Shown here piece by piece: positions 7,544-16,689 of a DNA stretch of 64,000 bases. Each line of letters starts with the position of its first letter. Positions within the stretch are counted from its first letter, which is position 1. A model generated the notes under the pieces. That model was not told the DNA's origin and ran no database searches. It worked only from the letters and a program-made list of their open reading frames with translations. A program made the position numbers and the translations under genes. Origin of the DNA: Myxococcales bacterium (lineage in GTDB: Bacteria > Myxococcota_A > Polyangia > Palsa-1104 > JAEUJZ01); contig JAEUJZ010000139.1 of the NCBI GenBank assembly GCA_016794505.1, forward strand, positions 1 to 64,000. The letters are read 5' to 3'.

Positions 7544-9151
7544 CTATTGCGTCGATGGAACGAGCCGCTTGGGCCCTGGCAGAGTGACCAGCACGACGCC
7601 ACCTGCGGTCACCAAGAAGCCGCTTCCAAGCAGAAGGGCGGCGAGACCTTGCGTGCTGTATTTGTCGCGACACTCTGCGCCCGAGACACTGGTGGGCTGG
7701 ATGCACTGGTTGTGGATGATGCCGGCGCCCAAGCCGAACGCCATGGTCAATGCACCTCCTGCGATGAGCACCGAGCCAAGCGCAATCCGCCAAGCGGGGC
7801 GCGGCATGCGCCGACTTTCAAGAGGCGGCAGAAGCGGTGCAGGGGCAGGCTCGGGCTGCTGCAAGACGACGTCGATGCGGCGCTGTTCGTTGTCGCGCAA
7901 GATGACGTCGCGGCTCTCGGACTGATAGCTGTCTTTGCGCACGGTCAGCTGGTGACGGCCGCTAAATATTGTTTTGGTAAGCGGCGCGGTGCCCAAGGTC
8001 TTGTTGTCGAGCAAGACCTCTGCCCCGTCGGGATCTGACGTGATCGACAGCGTGGCGCGGGTGCGACCGTGGCCGCTTTCGTACACGCGGCTGACCAAAT
8101 CGACCAGCGAAGCGCCGAGCTGTTCCGGTGAGCAGCTTGGGCAGCTCTGCTCGTCGGCGCTGGCTTCTTCACCCACATGCAAATCGACGAAGCCGACGCG
8201 CAGGTTTAGCCCCGATGGGCTGGGGTTGGCGCGGACGCTCAGCACAGCTTCTGCTTCGACCTTGCGCGCTAGCTCGACCTGACAGCGGTTTTCCAAAAGG
8301 CAGCCGGCAAGCTGCGGCGTCTGCGCTAGGGACAGGGCGAATTCGCGGGAAAGCGGAGACAGACGACGGTCGAGCAGCGCTCGCTCGATGCCGCGCAGTA
8401 AGCGCTGGCGCAGCGCCTCGGGCATGTCGTGGAGGTCTTCCAAGATCAGCACGCCCGGCAAGATGCTCAGCACCAAGGCGCGGCTGTTGATGTCGCTGCG
8501 CAGCTCTCCCGATCGACCGGCCGGAATCTGCACCTGATCTTCGATGCGTTGGTTGCCGCGGGACAGCGCGATCTTGTGATCGCTCGGCGATATGGCAAGC
8601 GGCAAGGGCAGGGGCAGGCTGCCGACGAGACGACCGTCAACAAAAACCAAGGTGCCGCGTTCGCCGCGGATGCTCAGGCTGGCGAAGGCAGGCGGGGCTT
8701 GGGCCACGATGCCTTCCGCTTCTTTGATCTCGGCAGCAAGCGGTGTCGGCGGAGCTCTGCTGGTCTTTTCTGCCGTCGCCGGATCGACGGTGTCGAGCTC
8801 GGGATCGGCCAAGAATCGCCGCATCAAGTCATATGCATCGAGTGCGCGTTTCTCTGCCACCGCCAAGCGGCCCAGCAGAAACAGAGCGAGCGGCCCTGGG
8901 GCACTGCGATAGGCGCTGGTGAGGGTCGCCTGGGCTGTCGCAAGATCACCGGCTGTGAGAGCGGCCTTGCCCCGCTGCAGCTGTTCAGCGGCCACATCGT
9001 CTTCGCTTTGGCGCTTGCGCTCGCTGCGTGCCTGGATTGATGGCGCGGCGAAACAAATAGCGATCAGAAGGCCGCACGCAAACCACAGCGCACTTGGCCG
9101 CACGCGCGGCCCCATTCCTCGGCACGGTCCATAGGCACGAACGACAGACAT
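7544..9151 (-). CDS. Secreted TPR/PEGA-domain protein (paralogue A)
   Basis: A 535-aa protein with an N-terminal signal segment (about residues 17-42, ending SIQA) at the start chosen at 9,151. A TPR-like helical region follows (QLQRGKAALTAGDLATAQATL..., LAVAEKRALDAYDLMRRFLADPELD). After that come a PEGA-like beta domain (GTLVFVDGRLVGSLPL), a central region with cysteines (QSCPSCSPEQLGASLVDLV), a second PEGA domain (ATLSITSDPDGAEVLLDN...LGTAPLTK) and a C-terminal hydrophobic pair of helices. PEGA domains are surface beta modules with no assigned catalytic role. It shares this whole layout with the gene at 12,068-13,876, so the two are paralogues on either side of hemE-hemY. Its role is unknown, probably in the cell envelope. 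Confidence 0.75.
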   Translation of the reverse strand: MSVVRAYGPCRGMGPRVRPSALWFACGLLIAICFAAPSIQARSERKRQSEDDVAAEQLQRGKAALTAGDLATAQATLTSAYRSAPGPLALFLLGRLAVAEKRALDAYDLMRRFLADPELDTVDPATAEKTSRAPPTPLAAEIKEAEGIVAQAPPAFASLSIRGERGTLVFVDGRLVGSLPLPLPLAISPSDHKIALSRGNQRIEDQVQIPAGRSGELRSDINSRALVLSILPGVLILEDLHDMPEALRQRLLRGIERALLDRRLSPLSREFALSLAQTPQLAGCLLENRCQVELARKVEAEAVLSVRANPSPSGLNLRVGFVDLHVGEEASADEQSCPSCSPEQLGASLVDLVSRVYESGHGRTRATLSITSDPDGAEVLLDNKTLGTAPLTKTIFSGRHQLTVRKDSYQSESRDVILRDNEQRRIDVVLQQPEPAPAPLLPPLESRRMPRPAWRIALGSVLIAGGALTMAFGLGAGIIHNQCIQPTSVSGAECRDKYSTQGLAALLLGSGFLVTAGGVVLVTLPGPKRLVPSTQ

Positions 9152-9255
9152 CAAAATGAATAAGACCGAACGATCTTATCAGGTGTGTCGTCGTTGCGGG
9201 TGACGTTCACCGCGCCGACGGCGTCACAAGTCGCGCCGGGCCGTCTGGCGTGCGG

Positions 9256-10716
9256 CTATGAGAGCGGCAAGGCATCCGCGATGCGTTGGCCGAGCTCACG
9301 ACCGTTGCGCAGCACATCGGGCACGCTGACCCCGTAAAGCGCCGCGCCCGTTGCGTGCAGGTGGCCCAGCGCACGCAGGCGCACTTCGATCTCGGCGACG
9401 CGGGCGGCATGCCCCAAGCGATACTGTTCGATGGCCTGCGGCCAGCGCTGGATATGAATGAATCGCGGTTCATTCCAGATGCCCAGCGTCGTGCGCAGAT
9501 CGCGCTGCACCTGCTCTAGCAGTTCACCGTCGGCCATGCGCTCGACTTCGGGATCGTGTGCGCCACCGTACATGGCGCGGATGACCACTTGGCCTTTGGG
9601 CGCTTGTTCAAAGTCGGGCAGGGCGCTGGTCATAAACAGCGCGCCGAGCAGACGCAGCCCATCGCGCATGCGCTCGATCCGCGGAACCAAGAAACCAAAG
9701 CCATCCAAGGGATGTGGCACTTGCTCGCGTGGCCAGCCCAGCGAAATGGCGACGATCGGCGCCATGCCGATACTGCGGTATACCGTCGAAAGCTGTGGAT
9801 CCAAGTCGGCCAGTAGCCGCGCGGCCTCAGGCGGAGGGACTGCGAGGATCAGCTCATCGGCAACCAGGCTGGTCTCTGCCAGCTCCATGCAATAACGACC
9901 GCTGCCAGGATCTGCTACGCGGATCGATCGGACAGCGGACAGCGGACGCACGCGGCCCCCTTGTGAATCGATGGCGCGTCCCATCGCCTGCATCAGTCGG
10001 CCGAGTCCTCCGCGCAGTCCGCACAAGCGCGGCGCAGTCGGCGTTCCCTTGTTTGTGGCTTGGCTGTGACGCAGCGCTTTGAGCAAGCTGCCGTGCTCGC
10101 GTTCCATCTGCCACAAGCGGGGCAGGGCACTCGGCATAGATAGCTCGGCAATGTCACCGGCATAGATCCCAGCCAGCGCGGGCTCGACGATCTCGTTGGT
10201 GACACGGCGACCCAAGCGGCGCTCGAAAAAGCTCTGCACGCTCTCATCCGTCAAGGTGTGTGCGCGCGGTGGAACCAGCGGCTCGGCCAGCAAGCGAGCG
10301 CGGGCCGGAATCGATAGCGCGTCGCTGCTTAGGATTTCGGGAGGCTTCATCGGCAAGCGGCGCAGGCGACCGGCTCGATACACATAGCGACGCTTGGCTC
10401 GGTCATCGGAATAGACCTGCTCATCTTGCAACTGCAAGCGCTCAAAAAGCTCGCGCAGGCCGGGCGCTGTCTCTTGCACGGTGGCAGCGCCGGTCTCGAC
10501 GACAAAGCTGCCATGGCGTTCGCTGAAAACCCGTCCGCCGATCTGATCTCGCGCTTCAAGGACACACAGGGACACGCCGTGCGCGCTGCCATCGGTTGCC
10601 ATGGCTGCCGAGCCACTTTGCTGAATCGTCCCACCGCGTGCGCGATACGCATCGAGCAAGGACAGACCACAGCTTAGGCCTGCTGCGCCAGCGCCGATGA
10701 CGACGACCCGAGTCAT
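9256..10716 (-). CDS. hemY: Protoporphyrinogen oxidase
   Basis: A 486-aa FAD enzyme that oxidises (copro)protoporphyrinogen IX to the porphyrin late in haem synthesis. The N-terminal dinucleotide-binding loop reads VVVIGAGAAGLSCGLSLL. A typical second block follows (LEARDQIGGRVFSERHGSFVVETGA), and near the C-terminus the FAD-contacting block RALGHLHATGAALYGVSV, matching the family. The start codon overlaps the stop of hemE (ATGA), so the frame upstream of 10,716 is not part of the gene. A serine/glycine-rich insertion lies at about residues 32-48. The pairing with hemE makes a small haem operon. Substrate preference (protoporphyrinogen or coproporphyrinogen) cannot be fixed by eye. Confidence 0.88.
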   Translation of the reverse strand: MTRVVVIGAGAAGLSCGLSLLDAYRARGGTIQQSGSAAMATDGSAHGVSLCVLEARDQIGGRVFSERHGSFVVETGAATVQETAPGLRELFERLQLQDEQVYSDDRAKRRYVYRAGRLRRLPMKPPEILSSDALSIPARARLLAEPLVPPRAHTLTDESVQSFFERRLGRRVTNEIVEPALAGIYAGDIAELSMPSALPRLWQMEREHGSLLKALRHSQATNKGTPTAPRLCGLRGGLGRLMQAMGRAIDSQGGRVRPLSAVRSIRVADPGSGRYCMELAETSLVADELILAVPPPEAARLLADLDPQLSTVYRSIGMAPIVAISLGWPREQVPHPLDGFGFLVPRIERMRDGLRLLGALFMTSALPDFEQAPKGQVVIRAMYGGAHDPEVERMADGELLEQVQRDLRTTLGIWNEPRFIHIQRWPQAIEQYRLGHAARVAEIEVRLRALGHLHATGAALYGVSVPDVLRNGRELGQRIADALPLS

Positions 10717-11972
10717 CCGCGCCGACTCCGAGCCGATAGGCGATGCACCATTTCGATCAAGGCCTGCGCGTGTGCCACAGGCGTCTCGGGGACGATGCCG
10801 TGACCGAGGTTGAAGATGAAGCCGCGACGAGGAGCGCGCCGCAGGATGTCGGTGACGCGTCGCTCGATTTCGGGAACCGGGGCCAGAAGCGCGATCGGAT
10901 CGAGGTTGCCTTGGATCGCTTTCGCGGTGACCTTGGCAGCCTTGGGGCCGCGGCGTGAGCGCGCACGCGCAAGGCCTAGCTGCACACGCGCTGCATCGAT
11001 CGGCAGGCGCCAATCGACCCCAAATACGTCCGCAGGAAGCTGACCGACCTGCGGGTACAAAGCGCAGCCACCGTGCGCGAAATAAATGAGCGGCACGCCG
11101 CTTGGGCGCAGCGCGTCCAGGATCCGACGCACATACGGCGCCGCGTAGGTCGCGAAATCTTCAGGGCCAAGCACACCCACCCACGAGTCAAAGATCTGCA
11201 GCGCTTGGGCTCCTGCTTCGACTTGTGCTTGCAGGTACGTGATGACGGTCTGGGTCAGCTTGTCCAGCAGCTGGTGCGCCGCTTCAGGGGCAGCAAATAG
11301 CAAGCGCTTCGTCTGCGTGAACTGCTTGCTGGTGTGACCTTCGACGGCATAGGACATGAGCGTGAACGGCGCCCCGGCAAAGCCGATCAGCGGAACATTG
11401 GCCGGCAAGCCCCGTCGACAGAGCCGGACCGCCTCGGGCACAAAGGGATAGTCTTCGTGCGTGGCAACGCGCAGGCGGGCGATGTCAGCAGCCGTGCGCA
11501 CTGGATCAAGTCGTGGGCCTTCTTCGGTGAAGGCCAGCGACAGGCCCATGCCGGGCAGCGGCACCAAGATGTCAGAAAACAGGATCGCAGCGTCGACGCC
11601 CAGGCGCGCGATCGGCTGCAGCGTGACCTCGCAGGCTAGCTCGGGCGTTCGGCACAGCGACAGGAAGTCGCCCGCTTTGGCTCGCGTGGCTTGGTATTCC
11701 GGCAGATAGCGCCCGGCTTGGCGCATCAGCCAAATCGGGACACAGTCGACGGGCAGGCCGCGGCAGGCCCGCAGGAATCGGCTTTCGCTGGCCGTGTCGC
11801 TTGCGGCTTGGTGAGCCGCGCCTGTGATCGCGGTAACCGAGACGCGGCCTTTGCGTGGCTTGGCTTCGCGGCGTGTTGATGTGCGAGACGGTGCGGTGGC
11901 TCGTCGGCGCCTGGCCGTTCGCGTGCTACCGCCCGTGGGAGAATTACCTGCCGTCTTCATGCCGCTGGCCAT
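10713..11972 (-). CDS. hemE: Uroporphyrinogen decarboxylase
   Basis: It decarboxylates uroporphyrinogen III to coproporphyrinogen III. The family signatures are present: PIWLMRQAGRYLPEY with the catalytic-pocket arginine, the FSDILVP strand, GFAGAPFTLMSYAVEG and the C-terminal FNLGHGIVPETP. At 419 aa it is about 70 residues longer than usual. The extra N-terminus is arginine/threonine-rich low-complexity sequence before FLRACRGLPVD. No later ATG or GTG with a ribosome binding site was found, so either the extension is real or a rare start codon is used; 11,978 (TTG) and 11,960 (ATG) are other options. Its stop overlaps the hemY start. Confidence 0.9.
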   Translation of the reverse strand: MASGMKTAGNSPTGGSTRTARRRRATAPSRTSTRREAKPRKGRVSVTAITGAAHQAASDTASESRFLRACRGLPVDCVPIWLMRQAGRYLPEYQATRAKAGDFLSLCRTPELACEVTLQPIARLGVDAAILFSDILVPLPGMGLSLAFTEEGPRLDPVRTAADIARLRVATHEDYPFVPEAVRLCRRGLPANVPLIGFAGAPFTLMSYAVEGHTSKQFTQTKRLLFAAPEAAHQLLDKLTQTVITYLQAQVEAGAQALQIFDSWVGVLGPEDFATYAAPYVRRILDALRPSGVPLIYFAHGGCALYPQVGQLPADVFGVDWRLPIDAARVQLGLARARSRRGPKAAKVTAKAIQGNLDPIALLAPVPEIERRVTDILRRAPRRGFIFNLGHGIVPETPVAHAQALIEMVHRLSARSRRG

Positions 11973-12067
11973 TATCAAGGAAAAGCTTGTGCCGACGCGA
12001 TGTTTTCAAGCGGGGGTCCTGCGTGCGATACTTATCTGCGCTGCTTCGCGTCTTGCGCGCAGATACC

Positions 12068-13876
12068 ATGCCCAGGGCACCGGACCTTCATTGTTTGTCT
12101 TGCCGTTTGTTGCGGAACTCGGCGCGCTTGCGGCCACCGCGATGGCGCACTCCCTGGCCGCGAGGCCCGTCGGGTGCTGTCGCTTGGCTGGCGCTCGCTG
12201 CGTGTCTTGCGCTTTGGGGACTGCGCATCCCGCGTGTCGAAGCGCGCAGTGAGTCACGCAGTCGCAGCGAGCGATCGCGTGCGCAGGCCCAGATCGATGC
12301 GGCCTTGGCGCAAGCCAAGACAGCGGTCGAAGGCAAAGACTTTGCGACCGCCCATCAGGTTCTATCGCAGGCCTATCACAGCCAGCCGAGTCCGCGGCTG
12401 CTTCTGGGGCTTGCTTCGTTGGCCGTGGCGGAAGAGAAGTCCGTCGAAGCACAGGATCTGCTGCGGCGCTTTTTGGCCGATCCCAGCATCGATGCCAAGG
12501 CGCCCGAGCGAGGGGCTGCCGAGGCCAGCTTGCAGAGCCTGCCCTTGGTCCCGGCCGGTGAAGTCAGCGTCGGTGCGCCCCGAGGATCCTTCGTTGAGCT
12601 AGACGGTCGCCTGGTTGGTGTCACGCCGCTTCCCGCCGCACTTTTGGTCAAGACGGGACGCCACAGCGTAGCGGTCAGCTTGGGGAAGTGGCGCGCTCAG
12701 ACCGAGGTCAATGTGCGCACGGCGCGTCTGTCTGAGCTTCGCTTCAAAGAGGGCGTCGAGGTCGGGGTGGCAACGCTGCCCGCTGCCGTGCTGTACATCG
12801 ATTCCTATCAAGGTCTCGCAAACCTCGCAGGCTCGACTGCACCTGCGCCGTCGCCAGAAGTCGAACCGAAGCCGGCCGGTGAAGAGCCCGATCCACCGCC
12901 TGGTCCCGCGGCGAGTCCGGCAAGCTCATCGTCGCCCACGGCGGCCGCATCGGGCGCAGCGCACTTGCTGGTGGATTCGCTGCTGGACCCGTTGACCCAG
13001 GCTGCGGCCGCGGCGCTCAAGCGCGAAAACTATGTCCTTTTGGGTCGCGGCTTGGCGCTGGCATACGCCCAAGATGAGCCGGCCTGTCGTGGCAGCGACA
13101 CCGTGTCTGACGCGTGTCTGAAAGTGCTGGCGACGCGCTACGGCGTCGATCTGGCGCTGCGGGCCGTCGTTGTGCGCGAAGAGCGCAGCGTACGCGTGGA
13201 TGTCTCGCTGCAAGACATGCCGGTCGAAGATGTTGCGGCAAGCGCCAGCGCCAGCTGTCCTGGCTGTGTTACCGAACAGATCGCAGCCAAGCTCGTCGAG
13301 TCGATTGCGCAGGTGCTGGCCACAGGGGGCGGGCGAGCTCGCGGTACCTTGTCGGTGACGTCCGAGCCAGTCGGAAGCGAGGTGCGGATCGGATCGCGCG
13401 TGCTGGGCATGACGCCGCTTTCTCGCAAAGTCTGGGCGGGTTCGTATGAAGTCCGTGTGGCGCGCGAAGGGTACCAGCCGTATTCGCAACAAGCAGAGGT
13501 CAAGAGCGACGAGACCACCTCGCTGCTAGCCGTGCTCAACAAGCAGGAGTCAGGGCCCAGTGCCGAAGAGTTGGCGCGACAAGCGGAACAAAAGCGGCAA
13601 GAGCAAGATCGGTCGCGTCGTCGCCTGATCATGATTGGCGTTGGTGCAGCCGGCATTGCAGTCGGTGCCGTCGTTCTCGGCTTTGGCGTGTCGGCGTTGG
13701 CTGCAAACGGTAGCTGCGCGGCGCCTGCTCCGTCCGATGCCATGCCTTGTCGACGGCAGTATGGCACGCTGGCTCCCGGTGCTGCGCTGACCGCGGTGGG
13801 CGGTGCGCTCATCGTTGGCGGGGGCGTGACCCTTCTGTGGCCGCTCCTCAAGAAAGACCGCAAAGACCCGCGCTGA
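12068..13876 (+). CDS. Secreted TPR/PEGA-domain protein (paralogue B)
   Basis: A 602-aa protein. The ATG at 12,068 places a hydrophobic signal segment (AVAWLALAACLALWG) near residues 38-55; the open frame continues upstream but without family likeness. A TPR-like region follows (IDAALAQAKTAVEGKDFATA..., LAVAEEKSVEAQDLLRRFLADPSID). Next come a PEGA-like domain (SFVELDGRLVGVTPLPAALL), a proline/serine-rich linker and a cysteine-containing domain (SCPGCVTEQIAAKLVESI). A second PEGA domain (GTLSVTSEPVGSEVRIGSRV) leads to a C-terminal hydrophobic segment preceded by arginines. It is diverged in the same direction and order as paralogue A. It lies divergent to hemE with about 95 bp between. Confidence 0.75.
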   Translation: MPRAPDLHCLSCRLLRNSARLRPPRWRTPWPRGPSGAVAWLALAACLALWGLRIPRVEARSESRSRSERSRAQAQIDAALAQAKTAVEGKDFATAHQVLSQAYHSQPSPRLLLGLASLAVAEEKSVEAQDLLRRFLADPSIDAKAPERGAAEASLQSLPLVPAGEVSVGAPRGSFVELDGRLVGVTPLPAALLVKTGRHSVAVSLGKWRAQTEVNVRTARLSELRFKEGVEVGVATLPAAVLYIDSYQGLANLAGSTAPAPSPEVEPKPAGEEPDPPPGPAASPASSSSPTAAASGAAHLLVDSLLDPLTQAAAAALKRENYVLLGRGLALAYAQDEPACRGSDTVSDACLKVLATRYGVDLALRAVVVREERSVRVDVSLQDMPVEDVAASASASCPGCVTEQIAAKLVESIAQVLATGGGRARGTLSVTSEPVGSEVRIGSRVLGMTPLSRKVWAGSYEVRVAREGYQPYSQQAEVKSDETTSLLAVLNKQESGPSAEELARQAEQKRQEQDRSRRRLIMIGVGAAGIAVGAVVLGFGVSALAANGSCAAPAPSDAMPCRRQYGTLAPGAALTAVGGALIVGGGVTLLWPLLKKDRKDPR

Positions 13877-13968
13877 CTCGCGCAGTCGCGCTGACTCGGG
13901 CGACGAGCGCGGGGCCGTCGCGCATCTTTGGCCGTTGCCTTTGGCGCTGGCTTGGCGAAACTCCTTCT

Positions 13969-15255
13969 ATGAAAAAGGGAGAACACATTCGCCGAGTTGG
14001 CATCATCTTCGCGGGTGGGCCAGCGCCCGCAGCCAACGCGGTGATTGGTGCCGCGGCCGTCTCGTTCTTGGAAGACCATCGTCAGGTCATCGGCTTCTTC
14101 CACGGCTATTCGAACCTGCAGGACTATCACCCGGTCACGCATCGCCTGCTGCCGGACACGCACTATCGCATCTTCACGGAAAAGGACCTGCGCGGGCTGC
14201 GCAACAGTCGCGGAATCCTGATCGGCACCTCGCGCGCCAATCCCGGCAAGGGCATCGATTCAGCGGCGGATCTAGGCAGCGCGAAAAAGACGGCACTCCT
14301 GCGCAACGTGTACTCCGCGCTGATCGACTTAGAGATCGACGCACTGGTTTCGATCGGTGGCGACGACACGCTGAAGACCGCCAACTTGATCTTTGAGTAT
14401 CAGAAGCAGCTTCCGGCTGATGCGCGGCGCGTTCAGGTCGTCCACGTGCCCAAGACCATCGACAACGACTACAGCGGGATCGACTTTACGTTCGGCTTCT
14501 TTACCGCCGTCGACTTCATGGCCAAGGAGCTTCAGAACCTGCGCGCCGATGCCATCGCCACCAGCGCCTATTACATCGTCGAGACGATGGGCCGAAAAGC
14601 TGGCTGGCTGTCGTACGGTGTGGCGATTGCCGGAGAAGCGAACCTGGTGGTGGCGCCGGAAGATGTCGGCGAGTCCTTGGGCCACAATGGCCGCCTCGAT
14701 CTGCACAAGCTGGCCGATCGCATCATTGAGCTCGTGGCCGTGCGCGAGAGCCGAACCAACAAGCACTATGGCACCGTCGTTTTGGCCGAAGGCTTGGCCG
14801 AGCTTCTGCCCGAAAACGCACTCGATCAGACGACGCGCGACGAGCACGGGCACATCTCACTGGGCAAGGTGGATCTCGGCAAGCTGGTCGCTCGCATCGT
14901 CTCGGATCGCTATGAAGCGCGCACCGGTCGTAAAAAGAAGTTCACAGGTGTGCAGCTTGGCTATGAGTCGCGCTGCGCTCCGCCGCATGCCTTTGACGTC
15001 ATGCTCGGCAGTCAGCTTGGCATCGGCGCCTATCGTGCGCTCGTCGAGGAAAACCTGAGCGGCTACATGGTCAGCGTGCGCGGCCAGCTCGATCTGCACT
15101 ACGTCCCGTTTGCTGATCTTGTGAACCAGCAGACTCTGAAGACCGAGGTGCGCTTCATTCAGCCCGGATCCGATTTCCACCGCCTAGCCCGCTTCCTTGA
15201 GACGCGCGTCGATCCCGAGCGCGAGTGGCTGCCCGGCCGTCGCAAAGAGCAGTAG
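13969..15255 (+). CDS. pfp: Pyrophosphate-type 6-phosphofructokinase
   Basis: A 428-aa phosphofructokinase that phosphorylates fructose 6-phosphate, predicted to use pyrophosphate rather than ATP. The phosphate-donor loop reads GGDD (residues 130-133) where ATP enzymes have GGDG. The catalytic loop reads KTIDND (162-167) where ATP enzymes have GTIDND. Both substitutions are the accepted markers of PPi dependence. GRKAGWLSYG (residues 211-220) and the C-terminal LGYESRCAPPHAFDVMLG are also typical. The ATG at 13,969 was chosen because upstream sequence in frame has no family likeness. The reaction would be reversible and serve both glycolysis and gluconeogenesis. Confidence 0.88.
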   Translation: MKKGEHIRRVGIIFAGGPAPAANAVIGAAAVSFLEDHRQVIGFFHGYSNLQDYHPVTHRLLPDTHYRIFTEKDLRGLRNSRGILIGTSRANPGKGIDSAADLGSAKKTALLRNVYSALIDLEIDALVSIGGDDTLKTANLIFEYQKQLPADARRVQVVHVPKTIDNDYSGIDFTFGFFTAVDFMAKELQNLRADAIATSAYYIVETMGRKAGWLSYGVAIAGEANLVVAPEDVGESLGHNGRLDLHKLADRIIELVAVRESRTNKHYGTVVLAEGLAELLPENALDQTTRDEHGHISLGKVDLGKLVARIVSDRYEARTGRKKKFTGVQLGYESRCAPPHAFDVMLGSQLGIGAYRALVEENLSGYMVSVRGQLDLHYVPFADLVNQQTLKTEVRFIQPGSDFHRLARFLETRVDPEREWLPGRRKEQ

Positions 15256-15303
15256 TCGTCCATCCCCCAAACGGGCTGTCTTGTGCCAAGCTTGCATCTT
15301 GCG

Positions 15304-16674
15304 ATGACGAGCAGTGGCCATATCCAGCGTGTCGTGGTCTTGGGGGGCGGAATCGCGGGCTTGTCGGCGGCTGTCGGGCTGTCGCGGCGCGCCGATCAGG
15401 TCGTGCTTTTAGAGCGCGATCACTACAGTTCATCCGACGAGGTTCGGCTACACACCGCGCACGGGGCGCACGCGCACATCTTGCTTGCGGGCGGGCTCTC
15501 GCGGCTGTCGGCGCTGATCCCCGAGCTGCCTTCGTGGATGGATGCGGCCGGTCGGCCCGAAGGGGATCTGTGCCTGCACACGCGCGTCGCATACGAGGGC
15601 CGCTGGCTGCCCAAAGTGCGCTCGGGCATTCCTGTTCGACCGTGTACGCGCGGCGAGGTCGAGTCGCTGCTTTTGCGCAAGGCGCGCAGCTGTCCCAACC
15701 TGCAGATCGTCGAGGGGGCGCGCGTCGAGGGCTTCCTGGGGGACACTCGCGTCGAGGGCGTGCGCTATTCCGGTCCAAGCGAGACCCAGGATCTGCGCGC
15801 CGAGCTGGTCGTGGACGCCACCGGCCGCGCCTCGCCGTCGCATCGCTGGATCGCCGAAAAATGCCGCCAGCCCATCGTTGAGCAGATCGTCGACGCGGGG
15901 GTTGTCTATTCCTCGGCCTGGTTTGAGGTCTCGCACGAGATCCCCGACGACTGGATCGTGATGGCGACGCTGCCCGCCGTGCCCACAAGCCCACGCATGG
16001 GCATCGTGGTGCGCTTCGCAGGGGGGCGCTTGCTGTGCTCGTCGGCCGCGTACGGTCGTCCCAAGGCGCCGCAGAGCCACGCCGAGCTTCTGCAACAGCT
16101 TCGCGATCACTGCGCGCCCGAGCTGCAGCGCCTGCTTGCCGCGGGGCGTCCGACGTCTGCCATCCTCACCTATGGCAACACGCAGAACCGCTGGCGCCGC
16201 TATGGCCGGCTCGACGGCTTCCCAGACGGCTTGGTGGCGCTCGGTGATGCGGTGTGCAGCTTGAATCCGCGCTATGGCCAAGGAATGACCGTCGCTGCCT
16301 TGAGTGTCGATTGTTTATTAAGAACGTTTGATGATTATATATTGAAATATAAAAATCTGATCGGATTCTCGCATAATTTCCAGAAGCGCTTGGAGCAAGC
16401 GCTGCAGATTCCATGGCAAATGGCGCTGCTCGAAGATCGCGGCTGGGCCTCGATTCTGTCGGGACGCACACTCAGTCACGGCGAGCGCTGGGTGCAGGCG
16501 GGGGTGCAGCGCGTCTTGACAACGGCCTTTTCAGATATCGACACATATATTCGATTTATGAAGGTCGCTCATCTGTTAGAGCCACCCACCGCGCTGCTGT
16601 CGTATGCCACGGTCGCCAAGATCGTTGCCGGTGGGCAGCCGACCGGAGCCGCTCCGCCGCAGATCGGCCTTTGA
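15304..16674 (+). CDS. FAD-dependent oxidoreductase
   Basis: A 456-aa flavoprotein. The N-terminal FAD loop is VVVLGGGIAGLSAAVGL, followed by an acidic strand end (LLERD). The second FAD motif is LVALGDAVCSLNPRYGQGM. This arrangement fits the aromatic-hydroxylase/geranylgeranyl-reductase-like branch of FAD monooxygenases; the substrate is unknown. A GTG at 15,283 is an alternative start. Two internal patches (about 16,300-16,375 and 16,530-16,562) are strikingly AT-rich, with codons such as TTA, AAA, ATA and TAT, unlike the rest of the gene. The frame stays open through both. It converges on the SDR gene with 15 bp between stops. Confidence 0.75.
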   Translation: MTSSGHIQRVVVLGGGIAGLSAAVGLSRRADQVVLLERDHYSSSDEVRLHTAHGAHAHILLAGGLSRLSALIPELPSWMDAAGRPEGDLCLHTRVAYEGRWLPKVRSGIPVRPCTRGEVESLLLRKARSCPNLQIVEGARVEGFLGDTRVEGVRYSGPSETQDLRAELVVDATGRASPSHRWIAEKCRQPIVEQIVDAGVVYSSAWFEVSHEIPDDWIVMATLPAVPTSPRMGIVVRFAGGRLLCSSAAYGRPKAPQSHAELLQQLRDHCAPELQRLLAAGRPTSAILTYGNTQNRWRRYGRLDGFPDGLVALGDAVCSLNPRYGQGMTVAALSVDCLLRTFDDYILKYKNLIGFSHNFQKRLEQALQIPWQMALLEDRGWASILSGRTLSHGERWVQAGVQRVLTTAFSDIDTYIRFMKVAHLLEPPTALLSYATVAKIVAGGQPTGAAPPQIGL

Positions 16675-16689
16675 CGCCGCGCCGCGCCG

